Of a DNA stretch of 7,366 bases, positions 1-6,948 are shown piece after piece (position 1 is the first letter of the stretch; each line of letters starts with the position of its first letter). A program made the translations under genes and the position numbers. The stretch lies in assembly GCA_003229915.1 (NCBI GenBank), contig QIGA01000222.1, positions 1-7,366 on the forward strand, written 5' to 3'. The notes under the pieces are model-generated. The model did no database searches, was not told the origin of the DNA, and was given only the letters and a program-made list of their open reading frames with translations. The DNA is from Chloroflexota bacterium (GTDB taxonomy: Bacteria > Chloroflexota > Dehalococcoidia > SZUA-161).

Positions 1-201
1 TGGCAGCCGGGCTTTTACGACTTCTGCGTTTATACCGAGGAGAAACTCCTTGAGAAGCTCAACTATATCCATGGCAATCCTGTCAAGGCTGGGTTGGTTC
101 TCTCGCCTTGTGACTATGAGTGGTCGAGCTATAAAGAGCATTTTGAGGGGGAGAGACAGACTCTTGAGCAAGGTTTCGAGGAAGAAGTATGTCTAAGGTA
201 G
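1..201 (+). CDS. RAYT / IS200-like Y1 transposase, C-terminal part (gene cut by window edge)
   Basis: Frame 1 is open from the left edge to a TAG at 199-201, giving 66 residues. The segment YIHGNPVKAGLV (about residues 22-33) followed by DYEWSSYK (about 38-45) is the C-terminal signature of REP-associated tyrosine transposases of the Y1_Tnp (IS200/IS605-like) superfamily, usually seen as YIHxNPVxAGLV then DYxWSSY. These are single-strand DNA nucleases; RAYTs act on palindromic REP elements. The HUH and catalytic Tyr regions would lie upstream, outside the window, so it cannot be judged whether the gene is intact. After WSSYK there is a tail of about 20 mostly acidic residues that ends inside carB (13-nt overlap, different frame). 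The gene may be a functional single-copy RAYT or a remnant. Family assignment is firm; function is not. Confidence 0.8.
   Translation, partial: WQPGFYDFCVYTEEKLLEKLNYIHGNPVKAGLVLSPCDYEWSSYKEHFEGERQTLEQGFEEEVCLR
108..135 (+). promoter_or_regulatory. Possible sigma-70-type promoter for carB inside the transposase 3' end
   Basis: TTGTGA at 108-113 (4 of 6 to TTGACA) and TATAAA at 130-135 (5 of 6 to TATAAT) are separated by 16 bp. Transcription would start near 142, leaving a leader of about 47 nt before the carB ATG at 189. The TATAAA overlaps codons for the conserved SSYK motif of the transposase, so the match could be coincidental. Sequence match only. Confidence 0.35.
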
Positions 202-3200
202 ATAAAGTCCTGGTCATCGGCTCGGGGCCGATCATAATCGGGCAGGCGGCGGAGTTCGACTACTCCGGCACGCAGGCATGCCGCGCCCTCAGAGAGGAGG
301 GCGTGACCTCGGTACTGGTGAACTCCAATCCCGCTACAATCATGACCGATGAGGGCATCGCGGACGTGGTATATATCGAGCCGCTGACGGTGGAGGTGGT
401 GGAGCGAATCATTGCCCGCGAGCGCCCTGACGGCCTCCTGCCCACCCTCGGTGGGCAGACCGGGCTTAACCTGGCCGTGGAAGTCGCCGACGCCGGCATC
501 CTCGATAGGTACAACGTGCGTTCCCTGGGGACCCCTATAGACACCATACGCAGGGCGGAGGATCGCGAGCTGTTTAAGCAGATGCTTGTCGATATCGACG
601 AGCCCGTGCCTGAGAGTGTTACGGTGAATACCCTTGAGGAGGCACGGGAGGCGGCCAGGGCCATCGGCCTTCCCCTGGTGATTCGCCCCGCATATACCCT
701 TGGCGGGACGGGAGGCGGCATCGCCCGGACTTGGGAGAAGCTTGAGGAGATCGCCTCTTCAGGACTTGCCGCCAGCCGCATACATCAGGTGCTCGTGGAA
801 AAGTGCCTGATCGGCTGGAAGGAGATCGAGTATGAGGTAATGCGGGACGCTGCTGACACCTGCATCACCATTTGCTGCATGGAGAACGTTGATGCGATGG
901 GGGTGCACACCGGGGACAGTATAGTAGTCGCTCCCAGCCAGACTATGACCGATAAGGAATATCAGATGCTGCGGTCGGCGAGCATCAGGATTATCAGGGC
1001 TCTGGGCATAGAGGGTGGCTGCAACGTCCAGTTCGCCCTGAAGCCCAGCACGGTGATAGAGCCGAGGGAGGGCAACGAGAACCCGTACTTTGTAATCGAG
1101 GTCAACCCGCGGGTGAGCCGAAGCTCGGCGCTGGCGAGCAAGGCAACTGGATACCCTATCGCCCGTGTATCGACCAAGATCGCTGTGGGCAGGCGTCTGG
1201 ATGAGATAGCCAACAAGGTCACTGGCAAAACCAGCGCCGCCTTTGAGCCAACGATTGACTACATTGTGGTCAAGACGCCACGCTGGCCTTTCGACAAATT
1301 CGCCTCGGGCGACCGCATAATCGGCACCCAGATGAAGTCCACAGGCGAGGCCATGGCCATTGACCGCTGCTTTGAGGCGGCGCTGCAGAAGGCGGTGAGG
1401 TCGCTGGAGATAGGCGGAAAGTCGCTCCTCTGGGAGGACCCGCGCTGGAAGGATGGAGCGCCCTATCCCCTGGAGCCAAACGATCTCAGGCTGTGGGCGA
1501 TAATGGCGATGCTGAGACGGGGGTCAGGGGTTGAGGACCTGTGCCGCCGCACCGGAATCGATCCTTGGTTTGTGGATAAGTTCCAGAACATCGTCGATAT
1601 GGAAAAGCGCCTCCTCTCGGAGAAGTTGACGCCTGATTTGCTGCGTGAGGCCAAGAGACTCGGTTTCTCCGACGAGCAAACCGGTACTCTCGCTGACAGG
1701 CTTCCTGAGCAGGTGAGGGAGCTGCGCCGCAACTGGCAGATCCGTCCGGTATACAAGATGGTGGACACCTGCGCCGCCGAGTTCGACGCCGAGACCCCTT
1801 ACTTCTACAGTACCTACGAGGACGAGAATGAGGCGGAATTCACGCCGGAGCGTAAGGCGGTGGTTGTGGTGGGGTCGGGGCCCATACGCATAGGTCAGGG
1901 AATTGAGTTCGACTACTGCAGCGTGCACTCGGCCTGGGCGCTTCAGGAGGCGGGCTTCAAGAGCGTAATGGTCAATTCCAATCCGGAAACGGTCTCCACA
2001 GACTTCGACACCAGCGATCGGCTCTATTTCGAGCCCCTGGACGAGGAAAGCCTGAGGGACATCCTGGAGAACGAATCCGGCAATGGGATGGCAGAAGATT
2101 CGGTCCCCTCCATCGTGCAGTTTGGCGGGCAGACGGCGGTAAATCTGGCGCAACCCCTTGCCAGGGCCAATATGCCGATACTGGGCTCCAGCGCCGAGAC
2201 AATTGATATCGCCGAGGACAGGAGGCGATTCGAGGATTTCCTCAGCGTATTGAATGTCCCTCAACCGCCGGGGGTGGGTCTGTTCTCAGTGGAGGAGGCT
2301 CTCACCACTGCCGAGCTCATCGGCTATCCTGTGCTGGTTCGTCCCAGCTATGTTCTCGGCGGCAGGGCGATGGAGATCGTTCACGAGCCCGCGGAGCTCG
2401 CTCGCTTCGTGGCCCTGGCAGCGGAGGTCGACCCGCAGCGGCCAATACTCATAGACAAGTACCTTGAGGGCAAGGAAGTGGAGGTGGACGCCATCTGCGA
2501 TGGGGAGCGGGTTCTCATCCCCGGTGTAATGGAGCATATAGAGCGCGCCGGGGTGCATAGCGGCGATTCCATGGCGGTTTATCCGGGTATCAATCTCAGC
2601 GAGCAAGAGGTGGAGACAATTGTCGACTACACCGTCCGCATTGGCCTGGCATTGCAGGTGAAAGGATTGATGAACATCCAGTACGTGATAATGCCAGACG
2701 ATGACGATTTGGGCTCCACTATTTATGTTCTGGAGGTCAACCCGCGCTCCAGCCGGACGGTGCCCTTCCTCTCCAAGGTCACCGGCGTGCCCATGGTTCG
2801 TGTGGCAACCAAGGTGATGCTGGGCGTAAGCCTTGAAGAGCAGGGATATCCTTCAGGGCTGTGGAAGAGACAGAAGCTGGTGGCTATCAAAGCGCCGGTG
2901 TTCTCCATGTCTAAGCTTCCGGGGGTGGACACATACCTGGGCCCGGAGATGAAATCGACGGGAGAGGTGATGGGAATCGATTATGACTTCGGCGGGGCGC
3001 TGGTCAAGGCGCTGCTGGCCGGTGGAATGGCGCTCCCGCCTGGCGGATCTATCTTGCTCAGCATAGCCGACAGGGACAAGGCATCGGCCCTATCTCTCAT
3101 AAGGAAGATATCGGAAGTTGGGTATAAGCTATATGCTACTGAGGGGACCTCGGACGTGATCCGGGCTGCGGGACTTGAGGTGACCAGGACCAGCAAGAAG

Positions 3201-3464
3201 ATCAGCGAAGGCCATCCCAATGTGATTGACATAATACACGGCGGGACTGTTGACGCTGTGGTAAATACCACGACTGGCGGGCGTGTGCCCATGCGGGATG
3301 GCTTTGAGATTCGCCGCGCTGCCGCTGAGCAGCGCATACCCTGTTTTACATCCATCGACACCGCCCGCGTAGCTGTTGAGGCGCTCGTCTCCGCTGGACG
3401 GCTAATCAGTGTCCAGCCGCTGTCCGAGTATCTGAATAGGCCCCCTACAGAGGGTGTTGGTTAA
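189..3464 (+). CDS. carB: Carbamoyl-phosphate synthase, large (ammonia/synthetase) subunit
   Basis: Makes carbamoyl phosphate from bicarbonate, ammonia (channelled from glutamine by CarA) and 2 ATP, for pyrimidine and arginine synthesis in the cytosol. At 1091 residues it is full length (E. coli CarB is 1073). The two homologous halves are clear: GSGPIIIGQAAEFDYSG at about 11-27 with VNSNPATIMTD at 44-54, and GSGPIRIGQGIEFDYCS at about 562-578 with VNSNPETVSTD at 595-605. Each half has an ATP-grasp domain: LGGTGGG at 171-177 and EVNPRVSRSSA at 304-314 in the first, LGGRAM at 723-728 and EVNPRSSRTVPF at 849-860 in the second. The C-terminal MGS-like allosteric domain spans about 955-1080 and keeps TEGTS (984-988) and NTTTG (1026-1030), matching the nucleotide-effector site of the family, so UMP-type control is likely. 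The ATG at 189 has AGGA at 179-182, 6 nt upstream. carA is not in the window. The gene overlaps the transposase frame by 13 nt and lies 5 nt before pyrK. Confidence 0.98.
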   Translation: MSKVDKVLVIGSGPIIIGQAAEFDYSGTQACRALREEGVTSVLVNSNPATIMTDEGIADVVYIEPLTVEVVERIIARERPDGLLPTLGGQTGLNLAVEVADAGILDRYNVRSLGTPIDTIRRAEDRELFKQMLVDIDEPVPESVTVNTLEEAREAARAIGLPLVIRPAYTLGGTGGGIARTWEKLEEIASSGLAASRIHQVLVEKCLIGWKEIEYEVMRDAADTCITICCMENVDAMGVHTGDSIVVAPSQTMTDKEYQMLRSASIRIIRALGIEGGCNVQFALKPSTVIEPREGNENPYFVIEVNPRVSRSSALASKATGYPIARVSTKIAVGRRLDEIANKVTGKTSAAFEPTIDYIVVKTPRWPFDKFASGDRIIGTQMKSTGEAMAIDRCFEAALQKAVRSLEIGGKSLLWEDPRWKDGAPYPLEPNDLRLWAIMAMLRRGSGVEDLCRRTGIDPWFVDKFQNIVDMEKRLLSEKLTPDLLREAKRLGFSDEQTGTLADRLPEQVRELRRNWQIRPVYKMVDTCAAEFDAETPYFYSTYEDENEAEFTPERKAVVVVGSGPIRIGQGIEFDYCSVHSAWALQEAGFKSVMVNSNPETVSTDFDTSDRLYFEPLDEESLRDILENESGNGMAEDSVPSIVQFGGQTAVNLAQPLARANMPILGSSAETIDIAEDRRRFEDFLSVLNVPQPPGVGLFSVEEALTTAELIGYPVLVRPSYVLGGRAMEIVHEPAELARFVALAAEVDPQRPILIDKYLEGKEVEVDAICDGERVLIPGVMEHIERAGVHSGDSMAVYPGINLSEQEVETIVDYTVRIGLALQVKGLMNIQYVIMPDDDDLGSTIYVLEVNPRSSRTVPFLSKVTGVPMVRVATKVMLGVSLEEQGYPSGLWKRQKLVAIKAPVFSMSKLPGVDTYLGPEMKSTGEVMGIDYDFGGALVKALLAGGMALPPGGSILLSIADRDKASALSLIRKISEVGYKLYATEGTSDVIRAAGLEVTRTSKKISEGHPNVIDIIHGGTVDAVVNTTTGGRVPMRDGFEIRRAAAEQRIPCFTSIDTARVAVEALVSAGRLISVQPLSEYLNRPPTEGVG

Positions 3465-3469
3465 GGCAA

Positions 3470-4276
3470 GTGAAACAGGTTAATGCTACTGTTGTCTCCA
3501 ACCATGAGTTATGGCCCGGGGCCTATCTCCTATGGGCTCAGGCCCCTGAGATCGCTGCTCTGGCTCGCCCGGGGCAGTACGCCATGGTTCGCTGCGGAGA
3601 AGGGCACGACATGCCGTTGAGGCGGCCTCTGAGCGTTCACCGTACATCCCTGGATGGTAACGTGGCTTTTCTTTTCGCGGTGGTGGGACGGGGCACGGAA
3701 TGGCTGGCGCAACGCAAGAAGGGAGACCCCCTTGATCTCTTCGGGCCGTTGGGCAATGGCTTCGATATTTATCCCTCGTCCAGGAAATTGCTCCTGATTG
3801 CTGGTGGTATCGGCATCGCTCCGCTGGTGGCACTCGCTGAGCAGGCTGTGGCAACTGGTTGCTCGGTGACGCTCATGATCGGCGATAGAACCGCGACTCG
3901 AATCTATCCTGACCGCCTGCTTCCATCTGGTATCAAGACTGTTGTCGCAACTGAAGACGGCTCCCTGGGAATGAAGGGGATGGTGACCGATCTCCTGCCT
4001 AAGTTCATCCCAGAGGCGGATCAGGTCTTCGCCTGCGGGCCTCTTCGCATGTATCAAAGGATGGCGCAGATGAGCAGTGAGCTAAGAGATAAGCCGACTC
4101 AGGTTCTTCTGGAGGTGGTATTGGGTTGTGGGGTCGGAGCTTGTCTGGGCTGCACCATTGAGACCAGGCATGGCCAGAGTCTCGTGTGTAAAGATGGCCC
4201 TGTGTTCGAACTGAGCGATATTGTCTGGGACAAAGCAGTAGCGCCTCCCGCAGGGAGGCGCTACTTAAGAAAATAA
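3470..4276 (+). CDS. pyrK: Dihydroorotate dehydrogenase electron-transfer subunit (PyrK type)
   Basis: Ferredoxin-reductase-like protein of 268 residues, of the size usual for PyrK. It would pass electrons from the PyrD FMN through [2Fe-2S] and FAD to NAD+ during oxidation of dihydroorotate to orotate. The FAD-domain motif RRPLSVHR is at 51-58. The nucleotide-domain motif AGGIGIAPL is at 111-119, and ACGPLRM at 188-194. The C-terminal [2Fe-2S] ligands are Cys220, Cys225, Cys228 and Cys240 in the pattern GCGVGACLGC...VCKDGPVF, characteristic of PyrK and its close relatives. The start is GTG, 5 nt after the carB stop, with only a weak AAGG upstream, so translation is probably coupled to carB. 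No pyrD follows; the partner must be elsewhere. The last about 12 residues, beyond the usual SDIVWD ending, are encoded by a perfect palindrome. A sulfide dehydrogenase or NfnA-type subunit is the main alternative, but linkage to carB favours PyrK. Confidence 0.92.
   Translation: MKQVNATVVSNHELWPGAYLLWAQAPEIAALARPGQYAMVRCGEGHDMPLRRPLSVHRTSLDGNVAFLFAVVGRGTEWLAQRKKGDPLDLFGPLGNGFDIYPSSRKLLLIAGGIGIAPLVALAEQAVATGCSVTLMIGDRTATRIYPDRLLPSGIKTVVATEDGSLGMKGMVTDLLPKFIPEADQVFACGPLRMYQRMAQMSSELRDKPTQVLLEVVLGCGVGACLGCTIETRHGQSLVCKDGPVFELSDIVWDKAVAPPAGRRYLRK
4237..4265. terminator. Perfect 13-bp inverted repeat at the pyrK 3' end; candidate bidirectional terminator or REP-like palindrome
   Basis: The arms are 4237-4249 (AGTAGCGCCTCCC) and 4253-4265 (GGGAGGCGCTACT), with a GCA loop; every pair matches. 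The hairpin is very stable and sits between convergent genes, starting inside the pyrK coding region 9 codons before its stop and ending about 37 nt past the dehydratase stop on the other strand. Neither side carries a clean U tract: the plus side continues TTAAGAAAATAATG, with a T run only at 4299-4303, and the minus side continues GCTTTG. It may therefore be an imperfect terminator, an mRNA 3'-end stabiliser, or an inserted palindromic repeat. Confidence 0.5.
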
Positions 4277-4301
4277 TGTACGGGAAGCTATTTAAGTCTT
4301 T

Positions 4302-5432
4302 TTAAACCCACCGCACTTTTGAGGGGAGAGAAACAGTCGCCTTGCCGGGCATTGTCTCCTCGCCCCGCTGGTTCACGGTCTTTATCTCGACGTCGACCAG
4401 ATACTCATCGCCCTCCTGGTATTTCTTGACGACGGTACCACCGACGAACTGCGTATCCCCGAACACATTGAAGCGGATGCACCGGGCGCTCAGCTTCTTG
4501 AGAAAGCCTTCGTCACCCATCCAGTTGGTCAACAGGTGTCCTGCCCATGAGAACCTCTGCATGCCCAGGTCGTAAGCCACAGGAATCCCTATGGCATCGG
4601 ATTTGTCCGATTCGTAGTGGACGTCGGCCATAGGTTCAAGTGTACCCGTTCCAGGGTCCTTGACGCCCCACATGGGATGCCGCTTCATGTACGTGCGGCG
4701 TATGCGGTGAGCGCCCTGGCCGCCGCCGATCCCTACCCAGAACTCCACCATGTCCGTCTGTCCGAGCGGCCCCTTGGTAACAGGCGTCAACTCGTTGCCG
4801 ACGTTTACGTCCTCCCACAGCCTGGGATTTGCTCCTCTGACCTCCTCGTTCCCGTAGGCCTCATCGATCTTTCGCAGGTCCTCCGCGGTATGCTTATATT
4901 TCGTTACGTGCTCGTACTTGCCCCTCTCCTTAGCCTCGCCTCTATCAACCCGCATGGTCTCCCTTTTTTGCGTACCTACAACCTCGCCTCTCTGGTTGTA
5001 GTATATCGTCCTGCCGATTTGCAGGAACTGGCGTCCGCCCATCTTGCCCTGCTTCTCTACGAGGTCAAGGGGTACGTCGACGACCTTGATCTCATCGTTG
5101 ACATGGATGGTCTGGAACCACTCCCAGTTGCAGCCGCAGTAGAAGGCGTGTACACCGGGCAGTCCTTCCATTCCCTGGGGGCACGCTACGGCATAGAGAA
5201 ACATGGGGGGCGCGATTATGTGCCCCCACTTGGTTCTGGTAGCGTATTCAGTGTCTCGGAAGAGGGTGTTGTCGTCGCCTATACCGTTGCAGAACTGCCT
5301 TATGGCATCCTTTGAAGCGACCTCGTTTTGCCGAATCGGGTAATAAGGCACGCCGAACTTGGCGCGCATCCTGTCCAGTCCTTCTTCGGTTATCTTCCCA
5401 AAGGTCACTTCTGGTTTGTCTGTGGTTGTCAC
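4302..5432 (-). CDS. MaoC / FAS1-like acyl dehydratase (double hot-dog protein)
   Basis: Cytosolic protein of 376 residues with no signal peptide or membrane segment. The N-terminal half holds the MaoC_dehydrat_N (FAS1-like dehydratase) pattern: GIGDDNTLFRD at 50-60, then A64 and GHIIAPPMFL at 70-79. A second half has FWVGIGGGQGAHR (231-243), then YDLGMQRFSWAGHLLTNWMG (287-306), FNVFGDTQFVGGTV (321-334) and NQRGEETMPGKATVSLP (354-370), all typical of the long form of this family. Relatives hydrate or dehydrate acyl-CoA thioesters in fatty-acid, polyketide or aromatic breakdown; the substrate here is unknown. In single-domain MaoC hydratases the motif reads GDxNPxHxD. Here the His position is Phe58, as is common in the N-terminal FAS1-like half, so catalysis may depend on the other half. 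The start is GTG at 5432 with a perfect AGGAGGT 8 nt upstream. The gene converges on pyrK with 25 nt between the stops. It has no metabolic link to its neighbours. Confidence 0.85.
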   Translation of the reverse strand: MTTTDKPEVTFGKITEEGLDRMRAKFGVPYYPIRQNEVASKDAIRQFCNGIGDDNTLFRDTEYATRTKWGHIIAPPMFLYAVACPQGMEGLPGVHAFYCGCNWEWFQTIHVNDEIKVVDVPLDLVEKQGKMGGRQFLQIGRTIYYNQRGEVVGTQKRETMRVDRGEAKERGKYEHVTKYKHTAEDLRKIDEAYGNEEVRGANPRLWEDVNVGNELTPVTKGPLGQTDMVEFWVGIGGGQGAHRIRRTYMKRHPMWGVKDPGTGTLEPMADVHYESDKSDAIGIPVAYDLGMQRFSWAGHLLTNWMGDEGFLKKLSARCIRFNVFGDTQFVGGTVVKKYQEGDEYLVDVEIKTVNQRGEETMPGKATVSLPSKVRWV

Positions 5433-5440
5433 TCTTATTA

Positions 5441-5447
5441 ACCTCCT
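5441..5447 (-). promoter_or_regulatory. Strong Shine-Dalgarno of the dehydratase gene
   Basis: AGGAGGT on the minus strand lies 8 nt before the GTG at 5432. It fixes the GTG start and suggests efficient translation. Confidence 0.85.
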
Positions 5448-5475
5448 GGGTACTCTTGCCGCCTAAGCGACTATT

Positions 5476-5484
5476 ATTGTAGCA
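5476..5484 (-). promoter_or_regulatory. Extended -10 promoter for the dehydratase gene
   Basis: The minus strand reads TGCTACAAT: TACAAT (5 of 6 to TATAAT) preceded by TGn, the extended -10 element. The expected start is near 5469, giving a 5' UTR of about 36 nt with the Shine-Dalgarno inside. No good -35 is seen at 5499-5504 (TAGAGA), consistent with an extended -10 promoter, which needs none. This supports separate transcription from purA. Confidence 0.5.
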
Positions 5485-5513
5485 TAAAGCATCACCTTTC
5501 TCTAGTTTACCAT

Positions 5514-5528
5514 TGTGTTCCAAACACA
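5514..5528. promoter_or_regulatory. Perfect 6-bp-arm palindrome upstream of the dehydratase promoter (possible operator)
   Basis: TGTGTT-CCA-AACACA is a perfect dyad centred at 5521, about 52 bp upstream of the predicted start of the dehydratase transcript. GTGTTC at 5515-5520 also has a second inverted match, GAACAC, at 5536-5541. Position and symmetry suit an activator or repressor site, but no regulator is encoded nearby and a 6-bp arm can arise by chance. Confidence 0.3.
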
Positions 5529-5560
5529 GCGATCAGAACACCAGTCAGTTGCTGCATCGC

Positions 5561-5620
5561 AATGACACCCCAAACCTCGATTTTTGAAGCCAATCGCTAT
5601 TTCGGGGTTGTGTCTTCATT
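5561..5620. repeat. Imperfect 60-bp inverted repeat in the purA-dehydratase spacer
   Basis: The element begins AATGACACCCC (5561-5571) and ends GGGGTTGTGTCTTCATT (5604-5620). The outer arms pair with small bulges, and an inner dyad CGATT/AATCG lies on the minus strand. The left flank on the minus strand reads GTCATTGCGATGCAGC (5552-5567), which recalls the dispersed GTCATTGCGAGGAGC-type repeat found in many environmental bacterial genomes. It lies 40 nt past the purA stop and lacks a U tract, so it is a weak terminator candidate. A decayed dispersed repeat seems as likely. Confidence 0.35.
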
Positions 5621-5659
5621 GAGGGGGTAAGATGGGAACTGTCTCATACTTGGTGGGAG

Positions 5660-6937
5660 TCAGGGGATTGGTCTAACCATGATCGTTTGTTCTCGCCCAG
5701 GCCCAACAGAGATAATGCTGGCGGGACAGCCTATGAACTCCTCTATCCGTCTGATATAGGCTTGGGCCTGAGGCGGGAGTTCCTCGAAGCGGCGAATGTC
5801 GCTCGTGGGGCACTGCCAGCCTGGCAATTCCTCATAGACCGGCTGACACTTGTCAAGCAGGGTGGAGCTGGCTGGAGGGCGATTATGGATAACGCCATCT
5901 ATTTCATAGGCGGTGCAGACCTTGATGGTGGGGAAGACATCGAGGATGTCGAATTTCATGATGGCAGCGGACGTGAAGCCGTTGACCTCGGAGGAGTAGC
6001 GGGCGACAACCGCGTCAAACCAGCCGCACCGGCGAGGACGACCCGTAGTGGTGCCGTACTCGCGACCCTGATCTCTGATTAAATCTCCGCACTCGTCACC
6101 GAGCTCCGTGGGCATGGGGCCGCCTCCTACCCTCGTGACATATGCCTTGAACACCCCGACGACCTCTTCGATGTTTGCCGGGCTCATCCCCAGTCCCAGG
6201 GATACGCCGCCCGACACTGCTGAGGTAACGTAGGGATAGGTACCGTAGTCTAGATCGAGCATAGACCCCTGTGCCCCCTCGAGCAAAACCCGTTCGCCTC
6301 TATCCAGAGCCTCTTTCACTATCACGTCGGTTTCGCGAACGAAAGGAGCAATGCGCTCTCCATAGCGGCAGTAGTCCTGGTAGATCTCATCGAGGGAAAG
6401 AGGAGCGGTGCCGTATAGCTTGGTCAATATATTGTTCTGGTACTCCAGCACGAAGCTAAGCCGCTTCCCAAAAGAGTCCTTGTCAAGGAGGTCGCAGATT
6501 CGGATCCCCATACGGGATGTTTTGTCCGCAAAGGCTGGCCCAACGCCTTTGCGAGTAGTACCTAGCGCCCCGCTGCCTCGCGCCTCTTCCTCCAGACCGT
6601 CGAGCAGGATGTGATAGGGCATTATGAGGTGGGCGCGATCGCCGACGAAGAGGTTGTCTGTGCTGACACCCCTTTGTTTGAGGTCTTCGATCTCGCCCAA
6701 AAGCGTAGCGGGGTCGATGACCACGCCGTTGCCGATTGTGCAGGTCACATCGGGATGGAAGATGCCAGAAGGTATCAGGTGCATGCGGAACTCGCCGAGT
6801 TGGTTGACCACGGTATGCCCGGCGTTGTTCCCCCCGGAGAACCTTGCAACGACCTTCACCTTTTCAGCGAGAAGGTCTACTATCTTCCCCTTCCCCTCAT
6901 CCCCCCATTGGGCCCCGATTATGGCGATTGCCGGCAT
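5660..6937 (-). CDS. purA: Adenylosuccinate synthetase
   Basis: Joins IMP and aspartate using GTP to form adenylosuccinate, the first committed step from IMP to AMP; a soluble homodimer in this family. Length is 425 residues, normal for bacterial PurA (about 430). The N-terminus carries IGAQWGDEGKGKIVD (about 7-21) with the P-loop-like GDEGKGK, and GGNNAGHTV (about 35-43). Asp13 and His41 align with the catalytic Asp and His of E. coli PurA. Further signatures are GTTRKGVGPAF (about 125-135, family form GTTxxGIGP), LEGAQGSMLD (about 218-227) and TTGRPRRCGWFD (about 296-307) around the base- and phosphate-binding loops. No residue is missing and there is no frameshift. The ATG at 6937 has AAGG at 6947-6950, a modest Shine-Dalgarno with 9-nt spacing. 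The gene lies 104 nt downstream of two serine tRNA genes on the same strand with no obvious promoter between. Confidence 0.98.
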   Translation of the reverse strand: MPAIAIIGAQWGDEGKGKIVDLLAEKVKVVARFSGGNNAGHTVVNQLGEFRMHLIPSGIFHPDVTCTIGNGVVIDPATLLGEIEDLKQRGVSTDNLFVGDRAHLIMPYHILLDGLEEEARGSGALGTTRKGVGPAFADKTSRMGIRICDLLDKDSFGKRLSFVLEYQNNILTKLYGTAPLSLDEIYQDYCRYGERIAPFVRETDVIVKEALDRGERVLLEGAQGSMLDLDYGTYPYVTSAVSGGVSLGLGMSPANIEEVVGVFKAYVTRVGGGPMPTELGDECGDLIRDQGREYGTTTGRPRRCGWFDAVVARYSSEVNGFTSAAIMKFDILDVFPTIKVCTAYEIDGVIHNRPPASSTLLDKCQPVYEELPGWQCPTSDIRRFEELPPQAQAYIRRIEEFIGCPASIISVGPGREQTIMVRPIP

Positions 6938-6948
6938 TATGTAGAACC

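Noticed and set aside
2..196. Second open frame at the left edge in frame 2
   Set aside because: Frame 1 matches the RAYT C-terminal signature; frame 2 gives no recognisable protein.
1524..2264. 246-codon minus-strand open frame inside carB
   Set aside because: It lies fully antisense to strongly conserved carB sequence, has no Shine-Dalgarno I could find and resembles no known protein; typical shadow of a GC-rich gene.
3530..4057. Minus-strand frames of up to 175 codons within pyrK
   Set aside because: They are antisense to a gene with intact FAD, nucleotide and [2Fe-2S] motifs, and there is no independent support.
4237..4303. Classic intrinsic terminator after pyrK
   Set aside because: The hairpin is perfect but the following bases are TTAAGAAAAT, and the first T run starts 33 nt later; I list it only as a candidate terminator or palindrome.
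4617..5315. 232-codon plus-strand open frame opposite the dehydratase gene
   Set aside because: The minus-strand frame carries clear MaoC/FAS1-like motifs and a perfect Shine-Dalgarno; the plus frame is its shadow.
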